DNA from: Mxb001 sp964537955 | Lineage (GTDB): Bacteria > Actinomycetota > Actinomycetes > S36-B12 | Assembly: GCA_964537955.1 (NCBI GenBank) | Contig: CAZICY010000003.1 | Location: 34,123-98,122 of the forward strand | Reading direction: 5' to 3' | DNA length: 64,000 nucleotides | In this document: positions 18,259 to 26,647 of the stretch, in pieces | Layout of the letters: every line of letters begins with the position of its first letter | How positions within the stretch are numbered: position 1 is the first letter of the stretch | Program-made: the position numbers and the translations under genes | The notes under the pieces: model-generated | Seen by the model: the letters and a program-made list of their open reading frames with translations, nothing else | Databases searched by the model: none | Told to the model about the DNA's origin: nothing

Positions 18259-18942
18259 ATGTCCCTTGCGTCCCTCGGCGTCGGCGCGCCCGGGTGGCGA
18301 GCGGGCCGCGCGGCCGCTGTCCTCGCAGCGCTGCTGCGTGCCGACCTTCCAGCCGATGACGCCCTGGACGCCCTCGCCGGTCTCGGGGAGCCGGACGAGG
18401 GCTGGTGGAGCGTCGTGGGACGTGCCCGGCGAGCGGGCTCCGTGGCCCTTCTGCTGCCGCGTCCCGGTGACCCCCGGGGCGTCTCGCTACCGCGCGGCAT
18501 CGTGACGTCCGGAGCCGTGGGCTGGGACACCGATGAGGGCAGTTCCTGGCTGCTCGCCGACGGGATCGGGCAGTGGCACGCCATCGACCTCTCGGGCCAG
18601 CGGCACCCTCCCCGTGACCTCGAGGACGCTGATCGGCAACTGCGGGTCGCCATCGTGGACGTGGCGCACCTCGTCGATGGGCTGGGGCTCCTCGATCCCG
18701 GGGTCGCGGGACAAGCGACCACCATGACCGTGCACGAGCGCCGGGAAGTCGAGCACACAGTGGACTCGTGGCTCCTCGGGCCGCCCGCGCTCGCGCCGCG
18801 CGGACGTGCTGTCGCGGCCGTCGGCCTGCGGATGCTTCTCGCGATCGACGGGGTCCGCGCACTTGCGGACTCCGCGCCGCTGGAGGCTGCGGCGCGCCAG
18901 GCGGTCGAGGCGGCGTACACCTTGGGACCCGCGCCGCGTTAG
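18259..18942 (+). CDS. Conserved hypothetical actinobacterial protein
   Basis: I do not recognise this 227-residue protein. It is soluble, rich in Ala, Leu and Arg, and has no signal peptide, membrane helix or cysteine. A central beta-rich stretch (about 60-110) with GSVALLLPRPGDPRG is followed by a mixed helical C-terminus with HERREVEHTVDSWLL. There is no catalytic signature I can name. It begins at a leaderless start with TAGCGT 6 nt upstream and is followed after 10 nt by serB. The TAG stop doubles as part of the serB promoter. Confidence 0.62.
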   Translation: MSLASLGVGAPGWRAGRAAAVLAALLRADLPADDALDALAGLGEPDEGWWSVVGRARRAGSVALLLPRPGDPRGVSLPRGIVTSGAVGWDTDEGSSWLLADGIGQWHAIDLSGQRHPPRDLEDADRQLRVAIVDVAHLVDGLGLLDPGVAGQATTMTVHERREVEHTVDSWLLGPPALAPRGRAVAAVGLRMLLAIDGVRALADSAPLEAAARQAVEAAYTLGPAPR

Positions 18943-18952
18943 GCTGCCGTGC
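18940..18952 (+). promoter_or_regulatory. Leaderless promoter of serB overlapping the upstream stop codon
   Basis: TAGGCT (18940-18945) lies 7 nt before the GTG at 18953. Its first three bases are the stop codon of the preceding gene. There is no ribosome site. Confidence 0.45.
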
Positions 18953-20155
18953 GTGGACGGCACCCTCCTCGCCATCCTCAGCGGCCGTGACCGGCCCGGC
19001 GTCACCGCCTCCCTCTTCGACGCGCTGCGGCACACGCCGTGCGAGGTGCTCGACATCCAGCAGATCGTGGTGCGCGGCCGCCTCGTCCTCGCCGTCCTGC
19101 TCGGCGTGCGAGCCAGCGACGTCGGGGACACGCGAGCTGTCATCCACGCCGAGGCAGCGCGCCTGGGCATGGAGGTCGAGTCCGTGCCGGGAGCGACGAT
19201 CGCGCGCAAGGATCCCGAGCGACGACGGATCCACGTGACCGCCATGGCCGCGCGCCTGACACCGGGCGCCGTCGCCGAGCTCGCGAGGACGATGGCCGAG
19301 CACGGCTGGAACATCGACCGGATCCGCCGCATCGCGTCCTATCCCGTGACCGCCGTCGTCTTCGAGGCCTCGGGCGAGGACATCGCCGACCTGCGCCGTC
19401 AGCTGTCCGAGGCCGCTCCGCGCCTCGGCGTCGATGTCGCCGTGCAGCACGCGGGCCTCGATCGCCGAGGTCAGCGGCTCGTCGTCATGGACGTGGACTC
19501 GACGCTCATCCAGGACGAGGTGATCGACCTGCTGGCCGAGGAGGCCGGCGTGCTGGAGCAGGTCGCTGCCATCACTGAGCGCGCCATGCGCGGCGAGATC
19601 GACTTCGCGCAGTCCCTTCGGGAGCGCGTGAGCCATCTCGAGGGACTCTCCGTCGATGCCCTGGACAGGACGGCAGCTCGGATCCGTCTCACGCCGGGTG
19701 CACGCACGCTGTGCCGGACCCTGCGCCGCCTCGGCTTCCGGGTGTGCCTCGTGTCGGGCGGCTTCCGCGAGGTCATCACGCCGCTGGCCGAGCAGCTGGA
19801 CGTGGACGGGCTGCGTGCCAACGCGCTGGAGGTCCGCGACGGCAGGCTCACCGGCCGGGTCCTGGGCCCCATCGTCGATCGGGAAGGCAAGCGTGAGGCG
19901 CTTGAGGGATTCGCTCAGGAATTCGCCATCCCCCTCAGTCGCACCATCGCCATCGGCGACGGCGCCAACGATCTGGACATGCTCGACGCCGCGGGCCTGG
20001 GAATCGCCTTCAACGCCAAGCCTCTCGTCCAGGCGGCTGCGGACACGACCGTCAACGCACCCTACCTGGACTCCGTCCTGTTCCTGCTCGGAATCACTCG
20101 CGAGGAGATCGAGGAGGCCGACGCCGACGAGGCGCTCTCGGCCGTCATCGACTAG
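18953..20155 (+). CDS. serB: Phosphoserine phosphatase with two ACT domains (SerB2-like)
   Basis: This 400-residue enzyme performs the last step of serine synthesis. Two ACT-type regulatory domains occupy about 1-80 and 90-165. The HAD phosphatase follows, with nucleophile Asp180 and acid Asp182 in MDVDSTLIQDE, CLVSGGFREV and the GDGANDLDML motif. The layout matches mycobacterial SerB2, in which serine acts on the ACT domains. The GTG at 18953 is chosen from the leaderless promoter geometry and the family start. An in-frame extension to 18806 overlaps the previous gene. Serine links to the glycine cleavage genes earlier in the window. Confidence 0.93.
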   Translation: MDGTLLAILSGRDRPGVTASLFDALRHTPCEVLDIQQIVVRGRLVLAVLLGVRASDVGDTRAVIHAEAARLGMEVESVPGATIARKDPERRRIHVTAMAARLTPGAVAELARTMAEHGWNIDRIRRIASYPVTAVVFEASGEDIADLRRQLSEAAPRLGVDVAVQHAGLDRRGQRLVVMDVDSTLIQDEVIDLLAEEAGVLEQVAAITERAMRGEIDFAQSLRERVSHLEGLSVDALDRTAARIRLTPGARTLCRTLRRLGFRVCLVSGGFREVITPLAEQLDVDGLRANALEVRDGRLTGRVLGPIVDREGKREALEGFAQEFAIPLSRTIAIGDGANDLDMLDAAGLGIAFNAKPLVQAAADTTVNAPYLDSVLFLLGITREEIEEADADEALSAVID

Positions 20156-20664
20156 CCGCGCGGGACGGCGAAGGCCGAGAGTGCCGCCTCCCCCGGCTGC
20201 CCCCACGATCCGGGCAGGTGCAGTACGGCGATCCCCGACGTCGGGAACTTGGCGCTGAGGCGGGCAAGCCCCCCGGGATCACCTCCCCGGGCGAAGGCAA
20301 GCGCGTACTCCTCGATCCCCGGGTTGTGACCAACGACGAGCGCTGTGCGTGCCTCCTCGGACACGGCGGCCACGACCTCGGGAAGCCGCGATCCCCAGTC
20401 GTCGTAGATCCGATCGTCCTCGCGCAGAACGTGCACCTCGATGTGCCCCGCGATCCGCTGCCACGTCTGGCGAGCCCTGCGCGCGGGAGACACGACCACC
20501 TCGTCCACGCGCGGAAACGCCGCACCGATCCAGTGGCCAGCGGCCACGGCGTCGCGCTCGCCGCGCGCTGACAGGGGACGGTCGCGATCCGCGACGCCCG
20601 GCGGGTAGTCGGACTTCGCGTGCCGCATGAGGATGAGGGTCCGCATGTCGGTGCTGGACATCAT
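20152..20664 (-). CDS. sixA: Phosphohistidine phosphatase, SixA family
   Basis: This 170-residue histidine phosphatase has the SixA-type RHAKSD motif (Arg14-His15, the phospho-accepting histidine), LSARGERDA and the VVGHNPGIEE segment with the second catalytic histidine. Family members dephosphorylate phosphohistidine or small phosphoesters. The ATG at 20664 overlaps the fabI stop; ATG 20646 is an alternative. Its TAG stop and the serB TAG stop share the bases CTAG because the genes converge with a 4-bp overlap. Confidence 0.87.
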   Translation of the reverse strand: MMSSTDMRTLILMRHAKSDYPPGVADRDRPLSARGERDAVAAGHWIGAAFPRVDEVVVSPARRARQTWQRIAGHIEVHVLREDDRIYDDWGSRLPEVVAAVSEEARTALVVGHNPGIEEYALAFARGGDPGGLARLSAKFPTSGIAVLHLPGSWGQPGEAALSAFAVPRG

Positions 20665-21428
20665 GCGCCCTGCGAGTGGACGCCTCCATCGACGTGCACG
20701 ATCTCCCCCGTGGTGGCCGGGAACCAGTCCGACAGGAGCGCGACGCATGCCTTGGCGGCGGGCCCCGGGTCGTCGAGGTCCCAGCCGAGGGGCGCGCGGG
20801 ATTGCCACACGTTCTCGAAGTCCTCGAACCCGGGGATGCTCTTGGCGGCCATGGTGCGGATCGGCCCAGCCGCCACCAGGTTGACCCGGATCCCGGCAGG
20901 TCCGAGGTCGCGCGCGAGGTAGCGGGACGTCGACTCCAGGGCCGCCTTGGCGACGCCCATCCAGTCGTAGGTCGGCCAGGCGACCGTCGCGTCGAAGTCC
21001 AGGCCCACGACCGAGGCGCCCTCCCCCATGACCGGTCGGCAGGCCATGGCGAGCGACTTCAGCGAGTAGGCCGACACCTCGAGCGCGGTGCTCACATCCG
21101 GCCAGGGGGTGTCGAGGAAGCGGCCGCCGAGGGCGGACTCCGGGGCGTAGCCGATGGAGTGCAGCACCCCGTCGATCCCGTCGACATGCGCTCCGACCCG
21201 CTCTGCCAAGGTCGCGAGGTCCTCCGTGGACGTGACGTCGAGCTCGACCACAGGCGCCTCCTGCGGCAGGCGCGATGCCGTGCGCCGGGTGAGCGACAGG
21301 GCGCGCCCGAAGGAGGTGAGCACGACCGTGGCCCCCTCCTGCTGCGCCAATCGAGCCACGTGGAAGGCGATCGACTGATCGGTGAGCACGCCTGTGACCA
21401 GGACGCGCTTGCCCTCGAGAATTCCCAT
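20661..21428 (-). CDS. fabI: Enoyl-[acyl-carrier-protein] reductase (NADH), InhA-type
   Basis: This 255-residue atypical SDR catalyses the last step of fatty-acid elongation (FASII). The N-terminal GKRVLVTGVLTDQSIAFHVA is the FabI cofactor loop. The catalytic Tyr154 and Lys161 form the FabI-specific Y-x6-K in YDWMGVAK. VAAGPIRTMAAK is the substrate loop and VDGG the C-terminal motif. The ATG follows AGGAG at 5 nt. It is downstream of fabG as in the mycobacterial mabA-inhA operon. Confidence 0.94.
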   Translation of the reverse strand: MGILEGKRVLVTGVLTDQSIAFHVARLAQQEGATVVLTSFGRALSLTRRTASRLPQEAPVVELDVTSTEDLATLAERVGAHVDGIDGVLHSIGYAPESALGGRFLDTPWPDVSTALEVSAYSLKSLAMACRPVMGEGASVVGLDFDATVAWPTYDWMGVAKAALESTSRYLARDLGPAGIRVNLVAAGPIRTMAAKSIPGFEDFENVWQSRAPLGWDLDDPGPAAKACVALLSDWFPATTGEIVHVDGGVHSQGA

Positions 21429-21443
21429 GCCCTCTCCTCGTCC

Positions 21444-22175
21444 CTAGTGGCCCATGCCGAGTCCGCCATCCACCGGGATAACGGCGCCATTGACGTACGC
21501 CGCATCCGGGCCGGCGAGGAAGGCCACGACGGCGGCCACCTCGTCGGTCGTGCCATAGCGCGCTGCCGGGATCTGCCCCCGGATCGCCTCGCGCTGCTCC
21601 GCGGAGAGGGCTGCTGTCATGTCCGTCTCGACGAATCCCGGTGCGACGATGTTGGTGGTGATCCCGCGGGATCCGAGTTCGCGCGCCAGGCTGCGGCCCG
21701 CGCCGACGAGGCCGGCCTTGGCGGCCGCGTAGTTGACCTGCCCCGCAGAACCCAGCGCCCAGACGACGCTCGAGACGAGGACGATCCGGCCGTGGCGCGC
21801 CTTGACCATCCCGCGCGCGACGCGACGGGCGCACCGGATAGCGCCGACGAGGTTCGTCTGCAGTGCGGCCTCAAGATCGTCATCGCTCATGCGCACGAGA
21901 AGGGTGTCACGGGTGATGCCGGCGTTGGCGACGAGCACCGCGACCGCCCCGTGCTCCTGCTCGATGCGTGACACTGCGGCATCCACGGAGTCGGTGCTCG
22001 TGACATCGAGTCCCACGGCCGCGAGTCCGTCCGGGGCGTCCCCCGAGCGGCTCCCGACGACCACGTCGTGCCCCTGCTCACGCAGCGCACGCGCGATGGC
22101 CAGCCCGATGCCTCGATTGCCCCCGGTGACGAGCGCGACCACGGGACTCCTCTCGCCTGACACCCTCGGGGGCAT
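21444..22175 (-). CDS. fabG: 3-oxoacyl-[acyl-carrier-protein] reductase, MabA-type
   Basis: This 243-residue classical SDR reduces beta-ketoacyl-ACP with NADPH. The cofactor motif is TGGNRGIG (17-24). Asn-Ala-Gly is at 84-86. The catalytic set is a serine of VSSVV (135/136), Tyr149 and Lys153 in VNYAAAKAG, and PGFVETDM follows. It is first in the fabG-fabI-sixA unit. Upstream a TAGCGT box lies 12 nt before the ATG, so the leader would be only a few bases. There is no Shine-Dalgarno. Confidence 0.93.
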   Translation of the reverse strand: MPPRVSGERSPVVALVTGGNRGIGLAIARALREQGHDVVVGSRSGDAPDGLAAVGLDVTSTDSVDAAVSRIEQEHGAVAVLVANAGITRDTLLVRMSDDDLEAALQTNLVGAIRCARRVARGMVKARHGRIVLVSSVVWALGSAGQVNYAAAKAGLVGAGRSLARELGSRGITTNIVAPGFVETDMTAALSAEQREAIRGQIPAARYGTTDEVAAVVAFLAGPDAAYVNGAVIPVDGGLGMGH

Positions 22176-22263
22176 CGTCTTGAGCAGACGCTAGTCGCCT
22201 GGGCATCGGCCCGAGACGGCGACATGCCTGCCGCTCCGGCGCGCCGCGTGACAGCATGTGCGC

Positions 22264-22962
22264 GTGGCGCTTTGGGAGCTGCGAAGGGGCACTGCCGTCG
22301 ATCGGCTGCTCTTCTTCACCGATGCGGTGGTGGCCGTCGCCATCACCGTCCTGGCCCTCCCCCTCTTCAGCATCCCGGGGCCCAAGCCGGGGCAGACGGT
22401 CCTCGACGTGATCTCGGCGAACTCCGGGCAGATCATCACCTTCGTCATCACCTTCCTCGTCATGGCCGTGATGTGGAACATCCACAACCGGGTGATGAAC
22501 TCCCTCGAGGCCTACGACGCGGTCGTCTTCTGGCTTGCCATCGCGTGGCTCATCGGCTTCGTCTTCCTGCCGTGGCCCTCGACGATGTACGGAGCCGGCG
22601 ATCACTGGGGCTCGACCGACGTGACGTTGTTCACCAGCGACGGCACGGGAGCCCTCTACTGGTGGACCATGGCCTACATCAGCGGCATCGGCACCCTGGC
22701 CTCGATGTACATCAACCGGCATCCACAGCTGATCAAGCCGAGCGATCGTGCCTACTGGGCCGGACTTCTCAAGACCCGTGCGCGCCTGCGCGGCTTGTCC
22801 TTCTTCCTGGTCTTCATCATCGCGGGGGCGGCCACGCTCGTGTACCCCTTCCTGGGCTACTGGGCGCTCATCCTCATCTGGCCTCTCAACATGCTCCTCC
22901 AGCCCACGAAGGCCCAGCGCGCCCGGCTGGAGGCCGACCAAGCTCCCGCCTCCAGCGACTGA
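22264..22962 (+). CDS. TMEM175-family membrane protein, putative potassium channel
   Basis: This roughly 232-residue protein has five or six hydrophobic segments. The first helix contains RLLFFTDAVVAVAIT, which corresponds to the FSD-containing pore helix that defines TMEM175 channels (here FTD). Bacterial members form tetrameric K+-leak channels with one six-helix unit per subunit. A loop between helices 3 and 4 is rich in Gly, Ser and Thr. The start could be GTG 22258 or 22264. I prefer 22264 because CAGCAT lies 6 nt upstream of it, like other leaderless genes here, and no ribosome site supports either. Confidence 0.75.
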   Translation: MALWELRRGTAVDRLLFFTDAVVAVAITVLALPLFSIPGPKPGQTVLDVISANSGQIITFVITFLVMAVMWNIHNRVMNSLEAYDAVVFWLAIAWLIGFVFLPWPSTMYGAGDHWGSTDVTLFTSDGTGALYWWTMAYISGIGTLASMYINRHPQLIKPSDRAYWAGLLKTRARLRGLSFFLVFIIAGAATLVYPFLGYWALILIWPLNMLLQPTKAQRARLEADQAPASSD

Positions 22963-22999
22963 GCCGGGGTCCCGGGCTGCGGGATGGGCGCCGCGGACG

Positions 23000-23011
23000 T
23001 AGCGTGGAGGC
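23000..23011 (+). promoter_or_regulatory. Leaderless promoter of the DUF3099 gene (-10 TAGCGT)
   Basis: TAGCGT (23000-23005) is 6 nt before the ATG at 23012. GGAGG within those 6 nt is too close to the ATG to be a normal ribosome site but could still contribute. Confidence 0.45.
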
Positions 23012-23323
23012 ATGTCCTCCCCGCGTCCGCCCGAGGTCCACAGCATCACCGGAGCCGGGGAGTCGCTCACGCAGGAGCAGACGGGCAGGACCCGGCGCTA
23101 CCTCATCTCGATGACGATCCGCACGGCGTGCGTGATCCTGGCCATCATCGTGCCGGGCTGGCCGCGCTGGGTCTTCCTCGCGGGCGCGGTCGCCCTGCCC
23201 TACCTCGCCGTCGTCGCCGCCAATGCGGGCAAGAGCCGCAGGGGCAGCCCGCCGCCCGCGCCCGTGATCCCGTCGACGCGCATGCTGCCGGCCGGACCGG
23301 GCGGCACCGAGTCCCGCGCCTGA
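23012..23323 (+). CDS. DUF3099 family small membrane protein
   Basis: This 103-residue protein matches DUF3099 in layout. A short N-terminal stretch with VHSITGAGESLTQEQTGRTRRYL leads into two membrane helices (about 32-48 and 52-68) that form a hairpin. A Pro/Arg-rich tail follows. The family is actinobacterial and its function is unknown. It lies between the TMEM175-like gene and SURF1. Confidence 0.8.
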   Translation: MSSPRPPEVHSITGAGESLTQEQTGRTRRYLISMTIRTACVILAIIVPGWPRWVFLAGAVALPYLAVVAANAGKSRRGSPPPAPVIPSTRMLPAGPGGTESRA

Positions 23324-23325
23324 CC

Positions 23326-23337
23326 TAGCGTGGTCAC
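23326..23337 (+). promoter_or_regulatory. Leaderless promoter of surf1 (-10 TAGCGT)
   Basis: TAGCGT (23326-23331) is exactly 6 nt before the GTG at 23338, with no ribosome site. Confidence 0.5.
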
Positions 23338-24063
23338 GTGCGGACCCTGCTGAGATCGCGTCGCTGGATCGCCTTCACCGTGCTGGTGATCGTCGCGATC
23401 ACGGCCTTTGGCTTCCTCAGCCGCTGGCAGTGGCAGCGGGCCGAGGAGGAGCGGACCGCACGCATCGCCTGGGCCACGCAGGAGGCGTCCAGCCGGGTCC
23501 CTCTGGCAGAGGCGCTCGCCGAACCCCGGGAGTGGATGCCGGTGCGCGTGAGCGGAGAGTTCGACCCGGACTCCACCGTGCTCGTGCGGCAGCGCCCGCT
23601 CGACGGACGCAACGGCTTCTGGGTCGCCAGCGCGCTCGATACCGAGAACGGCAGGGTGTGGGTCGTGCGCGGCTGGATGCCGGCGACCGGTGCAGCCACC
23701 GGTCCCGTCGCGGCGCCGGAACCGCCCAGCGGGGCGGTGGCCCTCGATGCGCGCGTGCGCGTGCCCCCGGCCACGGACGCGACCGAACCCACCGACCTGC
23801 CGGCCGGCCAGGTCTCCGGAATGAACCCGTCGCGGTTGGGTGCGGATATCACGTCGGTCTACCTCGAGGCCACGGCGTCCGAACCAACCGATCCGCAGGT
23901 CACGCGCCTGCCCGCCCCCGCGATCGACGAGACGCAGAACATCAGCTACGCGCTGCAATGGCTGGTCTTCGCGGCGGTGGCCATCACCGGGTGGTGGTAC
24001 TTCCTGCGTCGCGAGGCCCGCGAGGACCAGGCCCTGGCGTCCTCCCGCGAGGACGCGCCCTGA
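23338..24063 (+). CDS. SURF1 family cytochrome oxidase assembly protein
   Basis: This 241-residue protein has the SURF1 topology: helix at about 11-27, a long outside domain, and a final helix at about 205-222. The family motifs FGFLSRWQWQR, VRVSGEFD, NGFWVAS and VVRGWMPA are visible, and NISYALQWLVFAAVAITGWW covers the second helix. SURF1 helps insert heme A into cytochrome c oxidase, which fits the ctaA and ctaB genes later in the window. The stop overlaps the next start as TGATG. Confidence 0.88.
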   Translation: MRTLLRSRRWIAFTVLVIVAITAFGFLSRWQWQRAEEERTARIAWATQEASSRVPLAEALAEPREWMPVRVSGEFDPDSTVLVRQRPLDGRNGFWVASALDTENGRVWVVRGWMPATGAATGPVAAPEPPSGAVALDARVRVPPATDATEPTDLPAGQVSGMNPSRLGADITSVYLEATASEPTDPQVTRLPAPAIDETQNISYALQWLVFAAVAITGWWYFLRREAREDQALASSREDAP

Positions 24064-24779
24064 TGGACCTCGGCCTCGCAGGAAGGCGCTACCTGGTCAC
24101 CGGTGGCAGCCGAGGGCTCGGCCTGGCGACGGCCCAGGCCCTCGCAGCCGACGGCGCCACGACGTGCCTCGTGGCCCGCGACCCGGAGCAGCTAGCCGCA
24201 GCGCGCCTCTCGATGGGTTCAGGGCACGACGTCGTCGTGGCTGACCTCGCGGAGCGTTCGGCCGCCCTGATGGTGGCCGAGGCGGCCGGTCCACTCGATG
24301 GGGCGCTCGTCAACGTCGGCGGGCCCGCGCCGGGCACCGTGCTCGACCTCGACGACGAGCAGTGGGAGCGTGCCATCGACGGAGTCCTGCTTGCGTCGCT
24401 GCGCCTGCTGCGTGCCGTCGCTCCCCGGATCGTCGACGGCGGCTCGATCCTCGTCGTGCTCTCGTCCACCGCCAAGGAGCCGATCCGCGACCTCGGCGCG
24501 AGCAATGCCCTTCGGCCTGGACTCGCGATGGTCGTGAAGGACCTTGCCGACGCCCTTGCACCGCGCGTCCGAGTGAACGGCATCCTCCCGGGCCGCATCG
24601 CCACGGACAGGCTGCGCGCTCTCGCCGACGGGGACCTCGGCGCCGGCATCCCCCTGGGGCGCCCCGGCAGCCCTGAGGAGTTCGGGCGCGTCGCCGCCTT
24701 CCTGCTTTCCCCCGCTGCCTCATACGTCACGGGCACGCTCGTCGCGGTCGACGGCGGCATGCTGCGCTCGCCGTGGTGA
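24063..24779 (+). CDS. Atypical SDR-family oxidoreductase lacking the YxxxK pair
   Basis: This 238-residue protein is a Rossmann-fold SDR with cofactor motif TGGSRGLG (13-20) and the serine of VVLSST (134/135). Where classical SDRs have YxxxK, this one has ASNALRPG, with Asn148 in the tyrosine place. A known SDR subgroup carries this SNxxR variant. Either it uses another proton donor or it is not a standard reductase. PGRIATDRL and VDGG near the C-terminus are normal. It overlaps surf1 by one base. Confidence 0.78.
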   Translation: MDLGLAGRRYLVTGGSRGLGLATAQALAADGATTCLVARDPEQLAAARLSMGSGHDVVVADLAERSAALMVAEAAGPLDGALVNVGGPAPGTVLDLDDEQWERAIDGVLLASLRLLRAVAPRIVDGGSILVVLSSTAKEPIRDLGASNALRPGLAMVVKDLADALAPRVRVNGILPGRIATDRLRALADGDLGAGIPLGRPGSPEEFGRVAAFLLSPAASYVTGTLVAVDGGMLRSPW

Positions 24780-24786
24780 GGCCCGA

Positions 24787-26646
24787 TCAGTCGTCGAACT
24801 GGGTCGCGTACAGGCTGGCGTAGGTGCTTCCTGCGGCGAGCAGCTCATCGTGCGTGCCGCGTTCGACGATGCGACCATCGTGGACGACGAGGATGACGTC
24901 GGCCTGTCGGATGGTGGAGAGCCGATGCGCGATGACCAGTGACGTCCGACCGCGCAGCGCCTCGGCGAGCGCCTGCTGGACAGCAGCCTCGCTCTCCGAG
25001 TCCAGGTGAGCAGTGGCCTCGTCGAGGATGACGATCCGCGGTGCCTTCAGGAGCAGTCGGGCGATCGCCAGGCGCTGCTTCTCGCCCCCTGACAGGCGGT
25101 AGCCGCGGTCGCCCACCACGGTGGACAGGCCCGCCGGGAGGCTGTCGATGAGGTCCAGGATGCGCGCGTCCTTCAGAGCCGAGCGCATCTGCTCCGGCGT
25201 GGCGTCCGGTCGCGCATAGAGCAGGTTGGCCGCGATGGTGTCGTGGAACAGATGCGCGTCTTGCGTGACCACGCCCACCGCGTCTCGCAGGGAGGCGAGC
25301 TGGAGGTCCCGCACGTCGGTGCCACCCACGCGCACGGCGCCGCGCGTGACGTCGTAGAGCCGTGGGACCAGCGCGGTGATGGTGGTCTTGCCCGCACCCG
25401 AGGGTCCCACGAGAGCCACCATCTGCCCCGGCTCAGCCCGGAAGGAGACGTCGTGGAGGACGGGCGCCTCCGACCGTCCCGCGTCCTCTCGCGCCACAGA
25501 CTCCAGCGAGGCAAGGCTCACGTCCTCGGCGGTGGGGTAACGGAAGCCGACGTCGTCGAACTCCACGGCCAGCGGGCCGGCAGGCACGGGCACGGCATCA
25601 GGGGCGTCGCGCACGAGCGGCGGGAGGTCCAGGACCTCGAAGACGCGCTCGAAGCTCACCAGGGCGGTCATGACATCGATGCGCACGTTGGACAGGGCCG
25701 TGAGAGGACCGTAGAGCTGAGCCAGCAGGGCCACAAGTGCGAGGAGCGTTCCCAGGGTGATGGCACCATCGATGACCAGGTTGCCGCCCACGCCATAGGC
25801 GATCGCTGTAGCGATCGAACCTACGAGCAGGAGCGCTGTGAAGAACCATCGGTTGGCCATCGCGATACTCACACCCGCGTCGCGAACCTGGGCGGCGCGC
25901 CCTGCGAATTCGCCATGCTCGCGCTCGGGACGGCCGAAGAGCGACACGAGCAGCGCCCCCGCGACGTTGAAGCGCTCGGTCATCTGCGTGCTCATCTGCG
26001 CATTGACCTGCATCTGCTGCTTGGTCAACCCCTGCAGGCGCCGGCCCATCCACCTGGCCGGGAGCAGGAACAGCGGCACGAGCATCAGGGACAGCAGGGT
26101 GACCTGCCACGAGAGCAGGAACATCGTGACCAGGACGATGGAGACCGTGATGAGGTTGCCCACCACTCCCCCCAGCGTCGAGGTGAATGCCTGCTGGGCT
26201 CCGATCACATCGCTGTTGAGCCTCGACACGAGCGCTCCGGTCTGCGCACGTGTGAAGAACGCCACCGACTGACGCTGCACGTGGTCGTAGACCTCGGTCC
26301 GCAGGTCGTAGATGAGTCCCTCGCCGATGCGAGCGGAGTACCACCGTCCGATCAGGTTGATCCCCGCGTCCAGCAGCGCGAGCACGGCGACGAGGACGGC
26401 GAGCCACGTGACCAGTGCCGCATCGCCCTGGGAGATCCCGCTGTCGATGATCTGCCGGAAGACGAGGGGCTGCGCCACGGTGAGGAGCGAGGCCAGGACC
26501 AGAGTGACGAGGAAGGCGATCACCAGCGCGCGATAGGGACGCGCGTAGCGCAGGATCCGGCGCACGACGGGCCAGCCGACCTTGGAGACCTGGGAGGGGT
26601 CCCGCGTCATGGACTGGTAGATCTGCCAGGGGTTGACCCCTGACAC
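24787..26646 (-). CDS. ABC exporter, fused permease and ATPase (ABCB-type half transporter)
   Basis: This 619-residue protein has a six-helix transmembrane domain at about 30-330. The ATPase domain has Walker A LVGPSGAGKTT, Q-loop VVTQDAHLF, signature LSGGEKQR, Walker B RIVILDEAT and switch histidine in IAHRLST. It would work as a homodimer exporting lipids or drugs. The GTG at 26646 directly follows the crotonase stop with one base between. ATG 26610 is a less likely start because it lacks a ribosome site. Confidence 0.87.
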   Translation of the reverse strand: MSGVNPWQIYQSMTRDPSQVSKVGWPVVRRILRYARPYRALVIAFLVTLVLASLLTVAQPLVFRQIIDSGISQGDAALVTWLAVLVAVLALLDAGINLIGRWYSARIGEGLIYDLRTEVYDHVQRQSVAFFTRAQTGALVSRLNSDVIGAQQAFTSTLGGVVGNLITVSIVLVTMFLLSWQVTLLSLMLVPLFLLPARWMGRRLQGLTKQQMQVNAQMSTQMTERFNVAGALLVSLFGRPEREHGEFAGRAAQVRDAGVSIAMANRWFFTALLLVGSIATAIAYGVGGNLVIDGAITLGTLLALVALLAQLYGPLTALSNVRIDVMTALVSFERVFEVLDLPPLVRDAPDAVPVPAGPLAVEFDDVGFRYPTAEDVSLASLESVAREDAGRSEAPVLHDVSFRAEPGQMVALVGPSGAGKTTITALVPRLYDVTRGAVRVGGTDVRDLQLASLRDAVGVVTQDAHLFHDTIAANLLYARPDATPEQMRSALKDARILDLIDSLPAGLSTVVGDRGYRLSGGEKQRLAIARLLLKAPRIVILDEATAHLDSESEAAVQQALAEALRGRTSLVIAHRLSTIRQADVILVVHDGRIVERGTHDELLAAGSTYASLYATQFDD

Positions 26647-26647
26647 G

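Noticed and set aside
17888..20206. 772-codon minus-strand ORF
   Set aside because: Antisense to serB and the hypothetical gene 18259, and out of frame with the ABC ATPase.
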